Of a stretch of 64,000 nucleotides of DNA, positions 50,668 through 60,751 are shown one piece after another. The stretch is from NCBI RefSeq assembly GCF_004114795.1, contig NZ_CP035311.1, positions 1,736,001-1,800,000 on the forward strand, written 5' to 3'. The DNA is from Janthinobacterium sp. 17J80-10. GTDB lineage: Bacteria > Pseudomonadota > Gammaproteobacteria > Burkholderiales > Burkholderiaceae_D. The translations under genes were made by a program, and so were the position numbers. How positions within the stretch are numbered: position 1 is the stretch's first letter; every line of letters starts with the position of its first letter. Under the pieces are notes generated by a model. That model had not been told where the DNA came from and did not search any database. It was given only the letters and a program-made list of their open reading frames with translations.

Positions 50668-52400
50668 GGATGGCCTGGTTTCCCGATATCATTGGTGACG
50701 ATGATGCGGCGCGGGTCTTGTGCAATGATGTGCATCGGCACGCCCTTTCCTTGCAAGTCAGTGTAGATGTTCGTCCGCAGGATCGCGACTGCCTGCTTGC
50801 CGCGCGCGTGATCCGCGCGCCAGCGGGCAACGAAATCATCCTGGTTCGGCAGCCACAAACCGGGTTCCAGCTGCAGGCCGAATGCCATTTCATCGGCGTA
50901 CCCGACCAGCATCATGGTCCGTTGCAGGTAGAACGGCAGCGCCTGTTCATACAGGCCGACGGTATATAGCGGCGTGTCCGGCGTCAGCGCGGCCTGGATG
51001 GCCGGCACATGGGCGATTCCCGCCTTGTAACGCCCGAGCGGTTCATGGCCGAGCATGGCCAGCTGGCCGGCGAGAAAGCCGCCGGCTGCCAATGCCAGCA
51101 GCGCCCAGTCGCGCTGGCGCCGCGCCAGCCATACGGCGAGCAAGCCGCCTGCCAGGCCGACTCCCAGCGCCGCCGCGATCCAGGGAGCGTTTTGCTGGTA
51201 CAACGGCAGTTCATAAGCGTTTTTGGCCATCGCCGGCACCTTCGATACCAAGACCAATCCGAGCGCGCAGCATGCACTGAACAATCCTGCCGTCCACGCC
51301 AGGGTCTTGCCGGACGCGCGATCGAGGTGGTGTGCGATCAGCAGCGCCAGCGCCGGAAAGATCGGCAGGATATAGGAGGGCAGCTTGGAGCCGGACAGGC
51401 TGAAAAAGGCAAAGATGAATATGCTCCAGATCAGCAGCAATCTGCCCGGCTGGAAGCGGGTCGGCGCCGGGCGCCAGCCGTGCCACAGGCCCTGCGCCAG
51501 CGTACCCAGCCAGGGCATGCTGCCGGCCAGCAGGATCGGGATGAAGTAATGCCAGTTCCCCTCGCGGCGATGCACATTGCTGGTGAAGCGCTGGAAGTGC
51601 TCGTGAATGAAGAAGAAATGCGGAAATTCCGGATTCTTGATCGACACCAGCACGAACCAGGGGGCGGTGATCGCAAGAAACAGGGTCAGGCCTCCGCCGG
51701 CATGCAATCGTCGCCACAAATTGAAGTCGCGCTGCAGCAGCGCATAGAGAACCAGCACCGCGCCCGGCAGTACGATGCCGATCAATCCCTTCGATAATAC
51801 CGACAAGGCCATGCCGGCCCAGCACAGCAGCATCCAGTTGCGGCGCGCGCGCGGCGGCGTGTCATCCTGTTGGGCCAGCAGGAACGAGCACAACGCCAGC
51901 GCCATCATTGCCGCCAGTCCCATGTCGAGCGAATTGAGATGGCCGGACATCGACCAGTACAAACTCGAGGCCAGCACCACGCCGGCAGCAAGGCCGGTGC
52001 GCGCATTGAAGATGCGGCGTCCGGTATAGCTGACCAGCGCGATACCGAACAAGCCGCACAGGCCGGTCCACAAGCGGGCTTGCCATTCGCCCAGGCCGAA
52101 TGCCTGGAAGGTCAGCGCATTGATCCAGGTCTGGAGCGGCGGTTTTTCGAAATACTTGATGCCGTTCAGGCGCGGGGTGATGAAGTTGCCGCTGGCCGCC
52201 ATTTCACGGGCCATTTCAGCGTAGCGGCCTTCATCGGTTGGCACCAGCGTGCGCGCCTGCAAGGTATAAAACCAGATAATGCAAAACAGGAGAAAAAGTA
52301 GCCAGAAAACGACGGTCGATTGGGGTAGCTCCGCCGTTGCCGGTCTTTCCTTTGCGCTGAAGCCATTGGTGAAGAATGAATTGGTCGGCATTTTTTCCAT
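50664..52400 (-). CDS. arnT: 4-amino-4-deoxy-L-arabinose transferase ArnT
   Basis: 578-aa GT83-type (GT-C) glycosyltransferase. It transfers L-Ara4N from the lipid carrier to lipid A phosphates on the periplasmic side, lowering net negative charge and polymyxin binding. About 12 membrane helices are predicted. The first periplasmic loop has the catalytic-type acid in LVPTDEGRYAEMAREMAASG. KYFEKPPLQTWINAL is a second hallmark. The ATG at 52400 (MEKMPTNSF) is taken; 52391 and 52469 are alternatives and none has a strong ribosome site. First gene of the operon. Confidence 0.92.
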   Translation of the reverse strand: MEKMPTNSFFTNGFSAKERPATAELPQSTVVFWLLFLLFCIIWFYTLQARTLVPTDEGRYAEMAREMAASGNFITPRLNGIKYFEKPPLQTWINALTFQAFGLGEWQARLWTGLCGLFGIALVSYTGRRIFNARTGLAAGVVLASSLYWSMSGHLNSLDMGLAAMMALALCSFLLAQQDDTPPRARRNWMLLCWAGMALSVLSKGLIGIVLPGAVLVLYALLQRDFNLWRRLHAGGGLTLFLAITAPWFVLVSIKNPEFPHFFFIHEHFQRFTSNVHRREGNWHYFIPILLAGSMPWLGTLAQGLWHGWRPAPTRFQPGRLLLIWSIFIFAFFSLSGSKLPSYILPIFPALALLIAHHLDRASGKTLAWTAGLFSACCALGLVLVSKVPAMAKNAYELPLYQQNAPWIAAALGVGLAGGLLAVWLARRQRDWALLALAAGGFLAGQLAMLGHEPLGRYKAGIAHVPAIQAALTPDTPLYTVGLYEQALPFYLQRTMMLVGYADEMAFGLQLEPGLWLPNQDDFVARWRADHARGKQAVAILRTNIYTDLQGKGVPMHIIAQDPRRIIVTNDIGKPGHP

Positions 52401-52540
52401 GAGAAAAATGAGAGGCAAATTGTATGCATCGTGTGGTTTCAATTTCCTGACGCCACTGATGCCGATCATCGATTCAAGTCATCTCACCCTGAGTTGCCCG
52501 GCATATTTTAAAAAGGCAGTGCCTCCTCGTACATGCGCGC

Positions 52541-52556
52541 TGACATTTTATTGTCA
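52541..52556 (-). promoter_or_regulatory. Inverted repeat at the expected arn transcription start
   Basis: TGACA-N6-TGTCA just downstream of the -10 element at 52561-52566, so it overlaps the expected start site. It could be a repressor or activator site; I do not recognise a known family motif. Confidence 0.4.
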
Positions 52557-52560
52557 AATT

Positions 52561-52590
52561 ATTATACTAAATGAACTGTCTCAGTGTCCG
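52561..52590 (-). promoter_or_regulatory. Candidate arn operon promoter
   Basis: Read leftward: CGGACA (52585-52590), an 18-bp spacer and a perfect TATAAT (52561-52566). The leader to the arnT ATG at 52400 would be about 150 nt. Confidence 0.5.
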
Positions 52591-52644
52591 GGAGGCTATA
52601 AATTTTTGTCGCCTCGCCGCAGCTGCGACGCCTGTGGCCGGCAG

Positions 52645-53412
52645 TCAGCCGTCTAGCGTGGCCACCACCGGGGTATGGTCGGAGGGCTGCTCCCACTTGC
52701 GCGGCGCCTTGTCGATCACGCAGGCGCTGCAGCGCGCCGCCAGCGGGGCCGACAGCAGGATATGGTCGATGCGCAGGCCCATGTTGCGGCGGAAGGCCAT
52801 CTGCCGGTAATCCCACCAGCTGAAGAGCTTATCGGGCTGTTCGAACAGGCGGAATGCATCCTTCAGGTCCATGTCCTGCAACTGGCGGAACGCTGCGCGC
52901 TCGGGTGGCGACACCAGCACATTGCCTTCCCAGGCTGCCGGGTCGTGGACGTCGCGGTCTTCCGGCGCGATGTTGTAGTCGCCCAGGATGGCCAGCTTGT
53001 CGTGCGCCGCCAGTTCCTCGGCCAGCCAGTGGCGCAGGCCGTCGAGCCAGCGCAGCTTGTAGCCGTACTTGTCGGAGTCGAGCGCCTGGCCATTCGGCAC
53101 ATACGCGCAGATGACGCGCATGCCGTCGATGCTGGCGGCGATCAGGCGCTGTTGTTCATCCTCGAAATGCGGATTGCCCCTGACGACTTCGGTCATCGGG
53201 TGACGCGACAGGATTGCCACGCCGTTGTAGGTCTTTTGTCCGGTGAAGGCGACCTGGTAACCCGCCGCCTCGATCTCGGCCACCGGGAATTTGTCGTCGG
53301 TGAGCTTGGTCTCCTGCAGGCAGAGCACATCCACCGGGTTCTCCGCCAGCCATTGCAGCACTTGCGGCAGGCGCACCTTCAGCGAGTTGACGTTCCAGGT
53401 GGCCAGCTTCAT
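52645..53412 (-). CDS. xthA: Exodeoxyribonuclease III
   Basis: 255-aa AP endonuclease and 3'-5' exonuclease for base excision repair. It starts [15 protein letters not shown] (Asn7 region), has [11 protein letters not shown] with the metal-binding Glu, [15 protein letters not shown] with the Asp/Asn pair, and ends [10 protein letters not shown] ... [12 protein letters not shown] with the catalytic Asp-His. The ATG at 53412 overlaps the pepA stop (ATGA); the open frame upstream is just the shadow of pepA. It shares a transcript with pepA. Confidence 0.95.
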   Translation of the reverse strand: MKLATWNVNSLKVRLPQVLQWLAENPVDVLCLQETKLTDDKFPVAEIEAAGYQVAFTGQKTYNGVAILSRHPMTEVVRGNPHFEDEQQRLIAASIDGMRVICAYVPNGQALDSDKYGYKLRWLDGLRHWLAEELAAHDKLAILGDYNIAPEDRDVHDPAAWEGNVLVSPPERAAFRQLQDMDLKDAFRLFEQPDKLFSWWDYRQMAFRRNMGLRIDHILLSAPLAARCSACVIDKAPRKWEQPSDHTPVVATLDG

Positions 53413-54953
53413 GCGGTTTTCTTGCCTTTGCCCGCCAATGCCTGCGCCTCTGCGCGCCGGATCAGGAACGTGGTCAGGAGCGGCACCGGGCGTCCGGTGG
53501 CGCCCTTGGCCGCGCCGCTTTTCCAGGCGGTGCCGGCGATGTCGAGATGCGCCCAGGTATATTTTTTCGTGTAGCGCGCGAGGAAGCAGGCGGCGGTAAT
53601 GCTGCCGGCCGGGGCGCCGCCGATATTGGCCATGTCGGCAAAGTTGGATTTGAGCTGTTCCTGGTAGCTGTCCTCGATCGGCAGGCGCCACGCGGTATCG
53701 CCGCTGGCGCGGCCCGCGGCCAGCAATTCATCGGCAAGGGCGTCGTGGGCGGCGTCGTGGCGGCTGAACAGGCCGGAATTGTGGTGGCCGAGCGCGGTGA
53801 TGCAGGCGCCGGTCAGGGTGGCGATATCCACCACCGCGGCCGGCTTGAAGCGCTCTGCATACGTCAGCGCATCGCACAGGATCAGGCGGCCCTCGGCATC
53901 GGTGTTGAGCACTTCGATGGTCTGGCCGGACATCGAGGTAATGACGTCGCCCGGCCTGGTGGCGCTGCCGGAAGGCATGTTTTCGGTCGACGGGATGACG
54001 CCGATGACATTCAGCTTCAGGCCCAGTTCGGCGATGGTGCGGATAGTGCCCAGCACCGAGGCGGCGCCGCACATGTCGTACTTCATTTCATCCATGCTGC
54101 CGCCCGGCTTGAGCGAAATGCCGCCGGAATCGAAGGTGATGCCCTTGCCGACCAGGACCACTGGTGCCTCCTTGGCCTTGCCGCCTTCGTGCTTCAGGAC
54201 GATGAACTTGGGGGGCTCGACGGTGCCGTGGGTGACGGACAGGAAGCTGCCCATTTTCAGGGCCTGCATCTGCTTGCGGTCGAGCACTTCGACGCCGAGC
54301 TTGTATTCGCGTGCCAGTTTTTTGGCCGTGTTGGCGAGATAGGTCGGGGTGCAGACATTGGGAGGCAGGTTGCCGAGGTTGCGCGCCAGGTCCATGCCAT
54401 TGGCCACTGCGACGCCTTCGGCCAGGGCCGCCTTTGCCGGCGCCAGCGCCTGCGAAGCAATGGCGAAGGCGATTTTCTTCACGCCCTGCGTCACCGGCTC
54501 CTTCTTGCTTTTCATGGCGTCGAAGCGGTAGGCCTGCTCGCGCAAGGCAAGGGCGCCGCCGCGGATCGCCCAGAACAGGTCGCGCTCCTTGACTTGCTCC
54601 CACGGCAGGGCGATGACGGCATCGCCGCCGCCCAGGCTTGCCAGCACGCGTGCAGTTGCTTGCAGCGCGCTGTTGAAATTCTTGTCTGTGATGGCATCCT
54701 GCTTGCCCAGGCCAACCAGCAGGATACGTTCGGCCGTGCTGCCATTGGCGCCGGCGTTACGCAGGAGCAGCGTGGTGCCGGGCTTGCCGTTGATGTCGCC
54801 GGATTTGACGGCCGCGCTCAGTTCGCCTTTGCGGTCGGCTTGCCGGGCGGCGTCGGACAGTTTCCCGTCTTCAAAGACACCGACCACCAGGCAAGCGGTT
54901 TTCAGCGTCGCTGCCGGGTTTTTTGCGTCGAATGATTTTATGCTAAAGTCCAT
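53409..54953 (-). CDS. pepA: Leucyl aminopeptidase (M17)
   Basis: 514-aa cytosolic metallo-aminopeptidase that removes N-terminal residues from peptides; in E. coli it also acts in site-specific recombination as a DNA-binding protein. The signature [14 protein letters not shown] is present, with metal ligands also in [16 protein letters not shown] (Lys, Asp) and CGAASVLG. The ATG at 54953 ([12 protein letters not shown]) is the family start. It is divergent from lptF across 37 bp, the common proteobacterial arrangement. Confidence 0.95.
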   Translation of the reverse strand: MDFSIKSFDAKNPAATLKTACLVVGVFEDGKLSDAARQADRKGELSAAVKSGDINGKPGTTLLLRNAGANGSTAERILLVGLGKQDAITDKNFNSALQATARVLASLGGGDAVIALPWEQVKERDLFWAIRGGALALREQAYRFDAMKSKKEPVTQGVKKIAFAIASQALAPAKAALAEGVAVANGMDLARNLGNLPPNVCTPTYLANTAKKLAREYKLGVEVLDRKQMQALKMGSFLSVTHGTVEPPKFIVLKHEGGKAKEAPVVLVGKGITFDSGGISLKPGGSMDEMKYDMCGAASVLGTIRTIAELGLKLNVIGVIPSTENMPSGSATRPGDVITSMSGQTIEVLNTDAEGRLILCDALTYAERFKPAAVVDIATLTGACITALGHHNSGLFSRHDAAHDALADELLAAGRASGDTAWRLPIEDSYQEQLKSNFADMANIGGAPAGSITAACFLARYTKKYTWAHLDIAGTAWKSGAAKGATGRPVPLLTTFLIRRAEAQALAGKGKKTA

Positions 54954-54990
54954 GCCATTCTCCCTTGTTGATCCCCCAATTATATAGTCA

Positions 54991-56124
54991 ATGATTTTCG
55001 AGCGCGCTCTCCGACGCGAATTGATCAGCATAGCAGGCGCGGTTTTCACGACGCTGTTTACGATCACCGTCACCATCCTTTTGATCAAGATCCTCGGCCA
55101 GGCGGCCGGCGGCAAGATTGCCTCGGCGGATGTGGTTGCCATGCTGGGCTTCGCTGCCTTGTCCTACTCGCCGTACATCCTGATCCTGACCGGCTTCATT
55201 TCGGTGCTGCTGGTGGTCACGCGCAGCTACCAGGATTCAGAAATGGTGGTCTGGTTCGCGGCCGGCCTCGGCCTGACGCGCTGGATCAAGCCAGTCTTGT
55301 CGTTCGGCTTGCCGGTGGTGTTCCTGACGGGTTTGCTGAGTTTTGTCGTCACGCCCTGGGCCAACGAGCAAAGCGCCGAATTCCGCGAGCGTTTCGCCAA
55401 GCGCGAGGATATCGCCCGTGTTTCGCCGGGCCGTTTCCAGGAATCCGCGTCGCAGGACCGGGTGTTCTTTGTCGAAGGCATTTCCGGCGCGGCTGACAAG
55501 GTCCGCAACATCTTCGTCAATACGCGCGAGCCCAACGGCAAGACCAGCATCGTGGTGGCAAAGGAAGGGACGACCGAGCTCGACCGCAATGGCGACAAGT
55601 TTCTGGTCCTCCACCAGGGCCGGCGCTACGACGGCATGCCGACCCAGTCGGATTTCCAGTTGATGGAGTTTGAACGCTACGGTCTGTTGATCTCGCGGCA
55701 GTCGCAGGCGCTGGCCGGCAATACCTCGGCGGGCGCCTTGCCGACGATGGCGTTGCTGGCTGCGCCCGACGGATTCAACCTGGGAGAATTGCTCTGGCGC
55801 ATAGCGACGCCCTTGATGGCCCTGCTGCTGATGCTGCTGGCCATCCCGCTCGGTTTCGTCAATCCGCGCGGCGGGCGGTCCGCCAATATGCTGATCGCCC
55901 TGATGCTCGCGGTTGTCTACAGTAATCTGATCAGCGTGGTGCGGGTGGCGGTGATACAGGGAAAGCTGTCATTTGCGATGGGCTGGTGGCCTGTGCATGC
56001 GGTGGTGCTGCTGATGGCAGTGTTCCTGTTTTCCTGGCGCATTAATGTCAACAGCCCATACCATCCGTTGACGCTGTGGGCCCGTTTCAAGCGCAGCGCG
56101 ATTCTCCGTCAGGCCCAAGCATGA
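54991..56124 (+). CDS. lptF: LPS export ABC transporter permease LptF
   Basis: 377-aa YjgP/YjgQ-family permease. With LptG and the LptB ATPase it extracts lipopolysaccharide from the inner membrane into the Lpt bridge. It starts [19 protein letters not shown], with six membrane helices and a central periplasmic beta-jellyroll domain (about 120-260). [19 protein letters not shown] is the conserved C-terminal helix pair region (core: [10 protein letters not shown]). Its stop overlaps the lptG start as ATGA. Confidence 0.95.
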   Translation: MIFERALRRELISIAGAVFTTLFTITVTILLIKILGQAAGGKIASADVVAMLGFAALSYSPYILILTGFISVLLVVTRSYQDSEMVVWFAAGLGLTRWIKPVLSFGLPVVFLTGLLSFVVTPWANEQSAEFRERFAKREDIARVSPGRFQESASQDRVFFVEGISGAADKVRNIFVNTREPNGKTSIVVAKEGTTELDRNGDKFLVLHQGRRYDGMPTQSDFQLMEFERYGLLISRQSQALAGNTSAGALPTMALLAAPDGFNLGELLWRIATPLMALLLMLLAIPLGFVNPRGGRSANMLIALMLAVVYSNLISVVRVAVIQGKLSFAMGWWPVHAVVLLMAVFLFSWRINVNSPYHPLTLWARFKRSAILRQAQA

Positions 56125-57269
56125 AGACCTTGCAAAAATACGTGTTGTCGGAAGTCTTCAAGTCGGTCCTGTTCGTGCTGGTGGCCTTCCTGGCGCTGTT
56201 CGCCTTTTTTGACATGATGGGCGAGTTGTCGTCGGTGGGGCGTGGCAGCTATACCTTGCAGGGCGCGCTGGTGTACGTCCTGCTGGGCTTGCCGGGCTAT
56301 GCCTACGAGTTGATGCCGATTGCGGCATTGATCGGCACGATCTATACCTTGGCGCAGTTGGCGTCCCGCTCTGAATTCACCATCATGCGGGTGTCGGGCA
56401 TGTCGACCTGGCGCGCCGGCATGATGCTGGGCAAGATTGGCCTGGTCTTCGCCGCGCTCACTATCCTGTTTGGTGAATTGGTCGCGCCCAAGTCCAGCGA
56501 AATGGCCGAGAAGTGGAAGTTGCGCGCGCAGGGCGCGAGCCTTTCCCAGGAATTCCGTTCCGGCCTGTGGGCCAAGGATACCGTCAAGGCCGAGGATGGC
56601 AGCGGCGCCGTGATTGGCTCGCGTTTCATCAATGTGCGCCAGGTGCAGCCGGACGGCTTGCTCAATGGCGTGCGCGTCTACGAATTCGACCGGGACTTCC
56701 GTCTGAAGACAATGTTGAGCGCCGCCAGTGCCAGCTACCTCGGCAACCAGGCCTGGCAACTGCGGCAGGTGGTGCAGACGCAGTTTGCCGCCGATGCCTT
56801 TGTCCAGCCCGGGACGGAGGCGGGGCGCCCTGAAGGCATCGCCATGCGCCAGCTGGATGCCTATCGCATGGTGTCCGAAATCACTCCTGACATCCTGTCA
56901 GTGGTGTTCGCCGATCCGGACCGCATGTCAGCCAAGGATCTGGCGGCGTATACGCGCCACCTGGAGGAAAACCGCCAGGCCACCAGCCGTTACGAAATCG
57001 CCTTCTGGAAAAAGGTGGTCTATCCCTTCGCCGTCTTCGTGATGCTGGCGCTGGCGCTGCCATTCGCCTACATGCATTTCCGTTCCGGCGGGGTGAGCCT
57101 GAAGATTTTTTCCGGCATCATGATCGGCGTGTCTTTTCAACTCTTGAACAACCTGTTTTCCCACCTCGGCCTGATCAATACCTGGCCGCCGCTTGCCACG
57201 GCGGTTTTGCCAAGCAGCTTGTTCCTGCTGATGGCGATCGGCGCGCTGTGGTGGGTGGAGCGGCACTAG
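56121..57269 (+). CDS. lptG: LPS export ABC transporter permease LptG
   Basis: 382-aa partner of LptF. The start [19 protein letters not shown] at 56121 is chosen by the ATGA overlap; the open frame upstream is spurious. Same layout as LptF: three N-terminal helices, a periplasmic domain, and three C-terminal helices (PFAVFVMLALALPFAYMHFR, then IMIGVSFQLLNNLFSHLGL, and ATAVLPSSLFLLMAIGALWW). It is followed after 1 bp by the CbiX-like gene. Confidence 0.95.
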   Translation: MKTLQKYVLSEVFKSVLFVLVAFLALFAFFDMMGELSSVGRGSYTLQGALVYVLLGLPGYAYELMPIAALIGTIYTLAQLASRSEFTIMRVSGMSTWRAGMMLGKIGLVFAALTILFGELVAPKSSEMAEKWKLRAQGASLSQEFRSGLWAKDTVKAEDGSGAVIGSRFINVRQVQPDGLLNGVRVYEFDRDFRLKTMLSAASASYLGNQAWQLRQVVQTQFAADAFVQPGTEAGRPEGIAMRQLDAYRMVSEITPDILSVVFADPDRMSAKDLAAYTRHLEENRQATSRYEIAFWKKVVYPFAVFVMLALALPFAYMHFRSGGVSLKIFSGIMIGVSFQLLNNLFSHLGLINTWPPLATAVLPSSLFLLMAIGALWWVERH

Positions 57270-57270
57270 C

Positions 57271-57654
57271 ATGGCGACCCGGGCCCTGATCCTGTTTGCC
57301 CATGGCGCGCGCGATGCGCGATGGGCGGCGCCGTTCGAGCGCCTGCGCGAGATGCTGCGCGGGCAGTTGCACGGGATTGCGGTGGAGCTGGCTTTTCTGG
57401 AATTGATGTCGCCGCGCCTGCCGGAACTGGTGCAGACGCTGGCCGCGCAAGGCTGCGACGATGTCACGCTGGTGCCGGTGTTCTTCGGCCAGGGCGGGCA
57501 TGTGTTGCGCGATCTGCCGCCGATGGTGGAAGCACTGCGGCAAACTTATCCGGCAATCCGTTTTCAGGTCGCCAACGCAGTCGGCGAGGAGGCGAGCGTG
57601 CTGCAGGCGATCGCCGCATACTGCATGTCCAGCCTGGACAACCCGCATGCCTGA
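57271..57654 (+). CDS. Short CbiX/SirB-like sirohydrochlorin chelatase
   Basis: 127-aa single-domain chelatase. The catalytic His is in LFAHGARDARW (about residue 11), with VPVFFGQGGHVLRDLP (core: FFGQGGHV) holding the second His. Such short forms act as homodimers and insert iron (or cobalt) into sirohydrochlorin. It begins 1 bp after lptG, so it is probably cotranscribed. It is convergent with the SUMT gene of the sulfate operon, whose product leads to the chelatase substrate, so the pair fits siroheme supply for the sulfite reductase. Confidence 0.88.
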   Translation: MATRALILFAHGARDARWAAPFERLREMLRGQLHGIAVELAFLELMSPRLPELVQTLAAQGCDDVTLVPVFFGQGGHVLRDLPPMVEALRQTYPAIRFQVANAVGEEASVLQAIAAYCMSSLDNPHA

Positions 57655-57676
57655 GGCCTTGATGGGCTGACGGTGG

Positions 57677-58432
57677 CTAGAGGGGCTGGCGGGTTTCCTG
57701 GCGGCGCGGCGCCAGCGCCTGGCCGATCATCACCAGCACCGGACCCTGGCATGCCTCCAGGCCCCGTTCCAGCTCACTTAGATCCAGATGCATGATGCGC
57801 TCGTTGGCGCGGCTGCAGTTTTCCACCACCACCACCGGCAGGCCTGGCGCTTCGCCGCGCGCCAGCAGGTTGCGCGCAGTGGCGATGGCTTCCTTGCCGC
57901 CCATGTATTGCACCAGGGTGTCGCAATCGGGCAGGGTGGTTTCCCCAGATTCGCCGGGAGCCGTGCTGGAGGTAAAGAAAGCGACGCTGCGGGCGATGCC
58001 GCGGCGGGTCAGCGGCAGTTTGGCGGAAGCCGCGGCAGCCAGCGCGGCCGTGATGCCGGGGATGATTTCCACGTCGATGCCGGCTTTTTCCAGCGCGCGC
58101 AACTCTTCGTCGGCGCGGCCGAACATCATCGGGTCGCCACCTTTCAGGCGCACGACGCGCTGGTATTGCGCGGCGCATTCGACCAGTTGCCGGTTGATTT
58201 CCGCCTGTGCCGTGGAGCGCTGGCCGGAGCGTTTTCCTACTGAAATCTTGACTGCCTGCGGGCACAGTTGCAGCATCTCGTCGGTGACGAGTGCATCGTG
58301 CAATACAACCTCGGCTTGCGCCAGGATGCGTGCGCCGCGTACCGTAATCAGGTCGGCGGCGCCGGGACCCGCTCCCAGCAGCCAGACCTTGCCATGGCGC
58401 GCAGGGTGCTGGCCTGCTGGAGCGGTGTTCAT
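57677..58432 (-). CDS. cobA: Uroporphyrinogen-III C-methyltransferase (SUMT)
   Basis: 251-aa SAM-dependent enzyme that makes precorrin-2, the start of the siroheme branch. Motifs are VWLLGAGPGAADLITVRG (SAM/tetrapyrrole; core GAGPGAADL), VRLKGGDPMMFGRADEE, and EIIPGITAALAAAA. It is the methyltransferase part of CysG only; the dehydrogenase domain (Met8-like) is neither fused nor seen in the window. It is the last gene of the cys operon, 11 bp after cysN. Confidence 0.93.
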   Translation of the reverse strand: MNTAPAGQHPARHGKVWLLGAGPGAADLITVRGARILAQAEVVLHDALVTDEMLQLCPQAVKISVGKRSGQRSTAQAEINRQLVECAAQYQRVVRLKGGDPMMFGRADEELRALEKAGIDVEIIPGITAALAAAASAKLPLTRRGIARSVAFFTSSTAPGESGETTLPDCDTLVQYMGGKEAIATARNLLARGEAPGLPVVVVENCSRANERIMHLDLSELERGLEACQGPVLVMIGQALAPRRQETRQPL

Positions 58433-58443
58433 CTCGCGGCGCT

Positions 58444-59769
58444 TCAGGCGAGGCGGATCATGCCGGCGGCGACCGTCTGGTGCGTGACTTCATCGATCAG
58501 GATGAAGCTGCCGGTGGCGCGGATGGCGTCGTAGGAGTCGGCTGCCAGCGGCTGCTGCACGTTGATCGAGACACGGGCGATATCGTTCAGTTTCAGGGCG
58601 TCGGCAGTGCGGCGTTCCTGGGTATTGATATCGAGCAGGGTATCGATTTTCGTGACGCGCGCGCTCACTTGCTTGGTGGTGTGCTTGAGCCAGTACTTGC
58701 GGCGCAGGTCCAGCGGCTCTTCCGACAGCCAGCAGACGTCGGCTTCCACGGTTTTCAGCAGGGTGGCGGGCTGGGCGGCAGCCGCCAGCATGTCGCCGCG
58801 CGAGATGTCCACATATTCTTCCAGCAGCAGCGTGACGGACTGGCCGGCGCGCGCTGTCTCAAGCGAACCGTCCAGGGTATGGATATCCTTGACCGTGGCA
58901 GTCAGGCCGGTTGGCTGCACCACCAGCTTGTCGCCCTTGCTGACCTTGCCGGATTCAATGCGGCCCATGTAGCCGCGGAAGTCGTCGGCCAGGTGGCCGC
59001 CGTGGCGCGCCACCAGCTGCACCGGGAAGCGCAATGGCTCTTCGTGGGCGTCGTCATATACCGAGAGCGACTCCAGCAGCTCGATCAGGGTCGGGCCTTC
59101 ATACCAGGTCATGTTGTCGCCGCGCTCGACGACGTTGTCGCCGGCCAGCGCCGACAGCGGGATCGCATGCACGTCGGCCAGGCCAAGCTGTTGCGCAAAC
59201 TTCTGGTATTCGCCGACGATGCGCTCGTACACGGTGCGGTCGTAATTGACCAGGTCCATCTTGTTGACGGCGACGATCACGTGCTCGATGCGCAGGAGAT
59301 GCGCAATGGTCGAGTGGCGCTTGGTCTGCGTCAGCAGCTCGACGCTGCCGTCATCGCCCAGCTTGACCTTGGAAACGTCGACCAGGATGATGACGGCGTC
59401 GGCGGTCGATGCGCCGGTGACCATGTTGCGGGTGTATTGCTCGTGGCCCGGGGTGTCGGCGATGATGAACTTGCGCTTGGGCGTGGCGAAGTAGCGGTAG
59501 GCCACGTCGATGGTGATGCCCTGCTCGCGTTCGGCTTCGAGGCCATCGGTCAGGAGCGACAGGTCGACGATGTCGCCGACGGTGCGCTTGTGCTTCGAGC
59601 GCGAAATCGAGGCCAGCTGGTCGGCAAAAATGCCCTTGCTGTCAAACAGCAGGCGGCCGATCAGCGTGCTCTTGCCATCGTCGACGGAGCCGGCGGTGAT
59701 GAAGCGCAGCAGGCCGCGTTCATTCGAACCTGCACCGGACTTGGATTGATCTGCAACCACGGCGTTCAT
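58444..59769 (-). CDS. cysN: Sulfate adenylyltransferase subunit 1 (GTPase)
   Basis: 441-aa regulatory GTPase of ATP sulfurylase. It couples GTP hydrolysis to APS formation by CysD. G1 is GSVDDGKSTLIG (about 30), then DTPGHEQYTRNM and NKMDLV, and the EF-Tu-like domains follow. There is no CysC (APS kinase) extension, consistent with the APS reductase in the operon. Its ATG directly follows the cysD TAA. Confidence 0.95.
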   Translation of the reverse strand: MNAVVADQSKSGAGSNERGLLRFITAGSVDDGKSTLIGRLLFDSKGIFADQLASISRSKHKRTVGDIVDLSLLTDGLEAEREQGITIDVAYRYFATPKRKFIIADTPGHEQYTRNMVTGASTADAVIILVDVSKVKLGDDGSVELLTQTKRHSTIAHLLRIEHVIVAVNKMDLVNYDRTVYERIVGEYQKFAQQLGLADVHAIPLSALAGDNVVERGDNMTWYEGPTLIELLESLSVYDDAHEEPLRFPVQLVARHGGHLADDFRGYMGRIESGKVSKGDKLVVQPTGLTATVKDIHTLDGSLETARAGQSVTLLLEEYVDISRGDMLAAAAQPATLLKTVEADVCWLSEEPLDLRRKYWLKHTTKQVSARVTKIDTLLDINTQERRTADALKLNDIARVSINVQQPLAADSYDAIRATGSFILIDEVTHQTVAAGMIRLA

Positions 59770-60705
59770 TTAGAAATATCCTTCTTTTTTACGTTTTTCC
59801 ATCGAGGCTTCGGATGTCTGGTCATCCATGCGGGTCGCGCCGCGCTCGGTAATTTGCGTGACCGCCGTTTCGGCGATGATGGCATCCACATCGGCAGCGT
59901 CAGAGGCGACCGGGCAGGTGCAGGAAATGTCGCCGACGGTGCGGAAACGCACGATGCGTTTTTCGACATGCTCGCCTTCCTTCGGCGGGGTCAGGTCGGT
60001 CAGGGGCACCAGCAAGCCATTGCGCGGGATAACTTCGCGCTCGTGGGCGAAGTAGATCGGCGGCAGTTCCAGCTTTTCGCGGGCGATGTATTGCCAGACG
60101 TCGAGCTCGGTCCAGTTCGAGATCGGGAATACGCGCATGTTTTCGCCCGGATGCACGCGGGTGTTATACAGGTCCCACAGTTCCGGGCGCTGCGCCTTCG
60201 GGTTCCACTGGCCGAATTCGTCGCGGAAGGAAAAGATGCGTTCCTTGGCTCGGGCCTTTTCTTCATCGCGGCGGGCGCCGCCGATGCAGGCGTCGAACTT
60301 GTGTTCGGCGATGGTTTCCAGCAGGGTGACCGCTTGCGCGGCATTGCGCGAATCCGTTTGCGGGTTGCGCAGGCGCACGGTGCCGCGCTTGATCGAATCC
60401 TCGACCGAGCCGACGATCAGGCGCTCGCCCAGTTCGGCCACGCGCTTGTCGCGGAAGGTGATGACTTCCGGGAAGTTGTGGCCGGTATCGACGTGCACCA
60501 GCGGGAAGGGGAATTTGCCGGGGCGGAAAGCCTTTTCTGCGATGCGCAGCAAGACTACCGAGTCCTTGCCGCCCGAGAACAGCAGGGCAGGGTTGGTGCA
60601 CTCGGCGGCGACTTCGCGCATGATGTGGATGGCTTCGGATTCGAGCCAGTCCAGGTGGCGGTTGCTGGCCGCGTCCAGGAATAATTTATCGACTGCTGTG
60701 TTCAT
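59770..60705 (-). CDS. cysD: Sulfate adenylyltransferase subunit 2
   Basis: 311-aa catalytic subunit that adenylates sulfate to APS. The PP-loop motif is LLFSGGKDSVVLLR (about 45-58), with HVDTGHNFPEVI and RREE-like RRDEEKARAKERIFSFRD (core: GARRDEEKARAK). The ATG at 60705 gives the family start; the frame is open upstream but adds unrelated residues. It forms a heterodimer with CysN encoded immediately downstream. Confidence 0.95.
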   Translation of the reverse strand: MNTAVDKLFLDAASNRHLDWLESEAIHIMREVAAECTNPALLFSGGKDSVVLLRIAEKAFRPGKFPFPLVHVDTGHNFPEVITFRDKRVAELGERLIVGSVEDSIKRGTVRLRNPQTDSRNAAQAVTLLETIAEHKFDACIGGARRDEEKARAKERIFSFRDEFGQWNPKAQRPELWDLYNTRVHPGENMRVFPISNWTELDVWQYIAREKLELPPIYFAHEREVIPRNGLLVPLTDLTPPKEGEHVEKRIVRFRTVGDISCTCPVASDAADVDAIIAETAVTQITERGATRMDDQTSEASMEKRKKEGYF

Positions 60706-60751
60706 GATGTCCGGGGTGTATTGAAATGTCTCTTTTGTGATCTGACCAGGG

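Noticed and set aside
58480-60684. Rightward open frame of 734 codons opposite cysN-cysD
   Set aside because: Antisense shadow; cysN and cysD motifs are intact on the minus strand.
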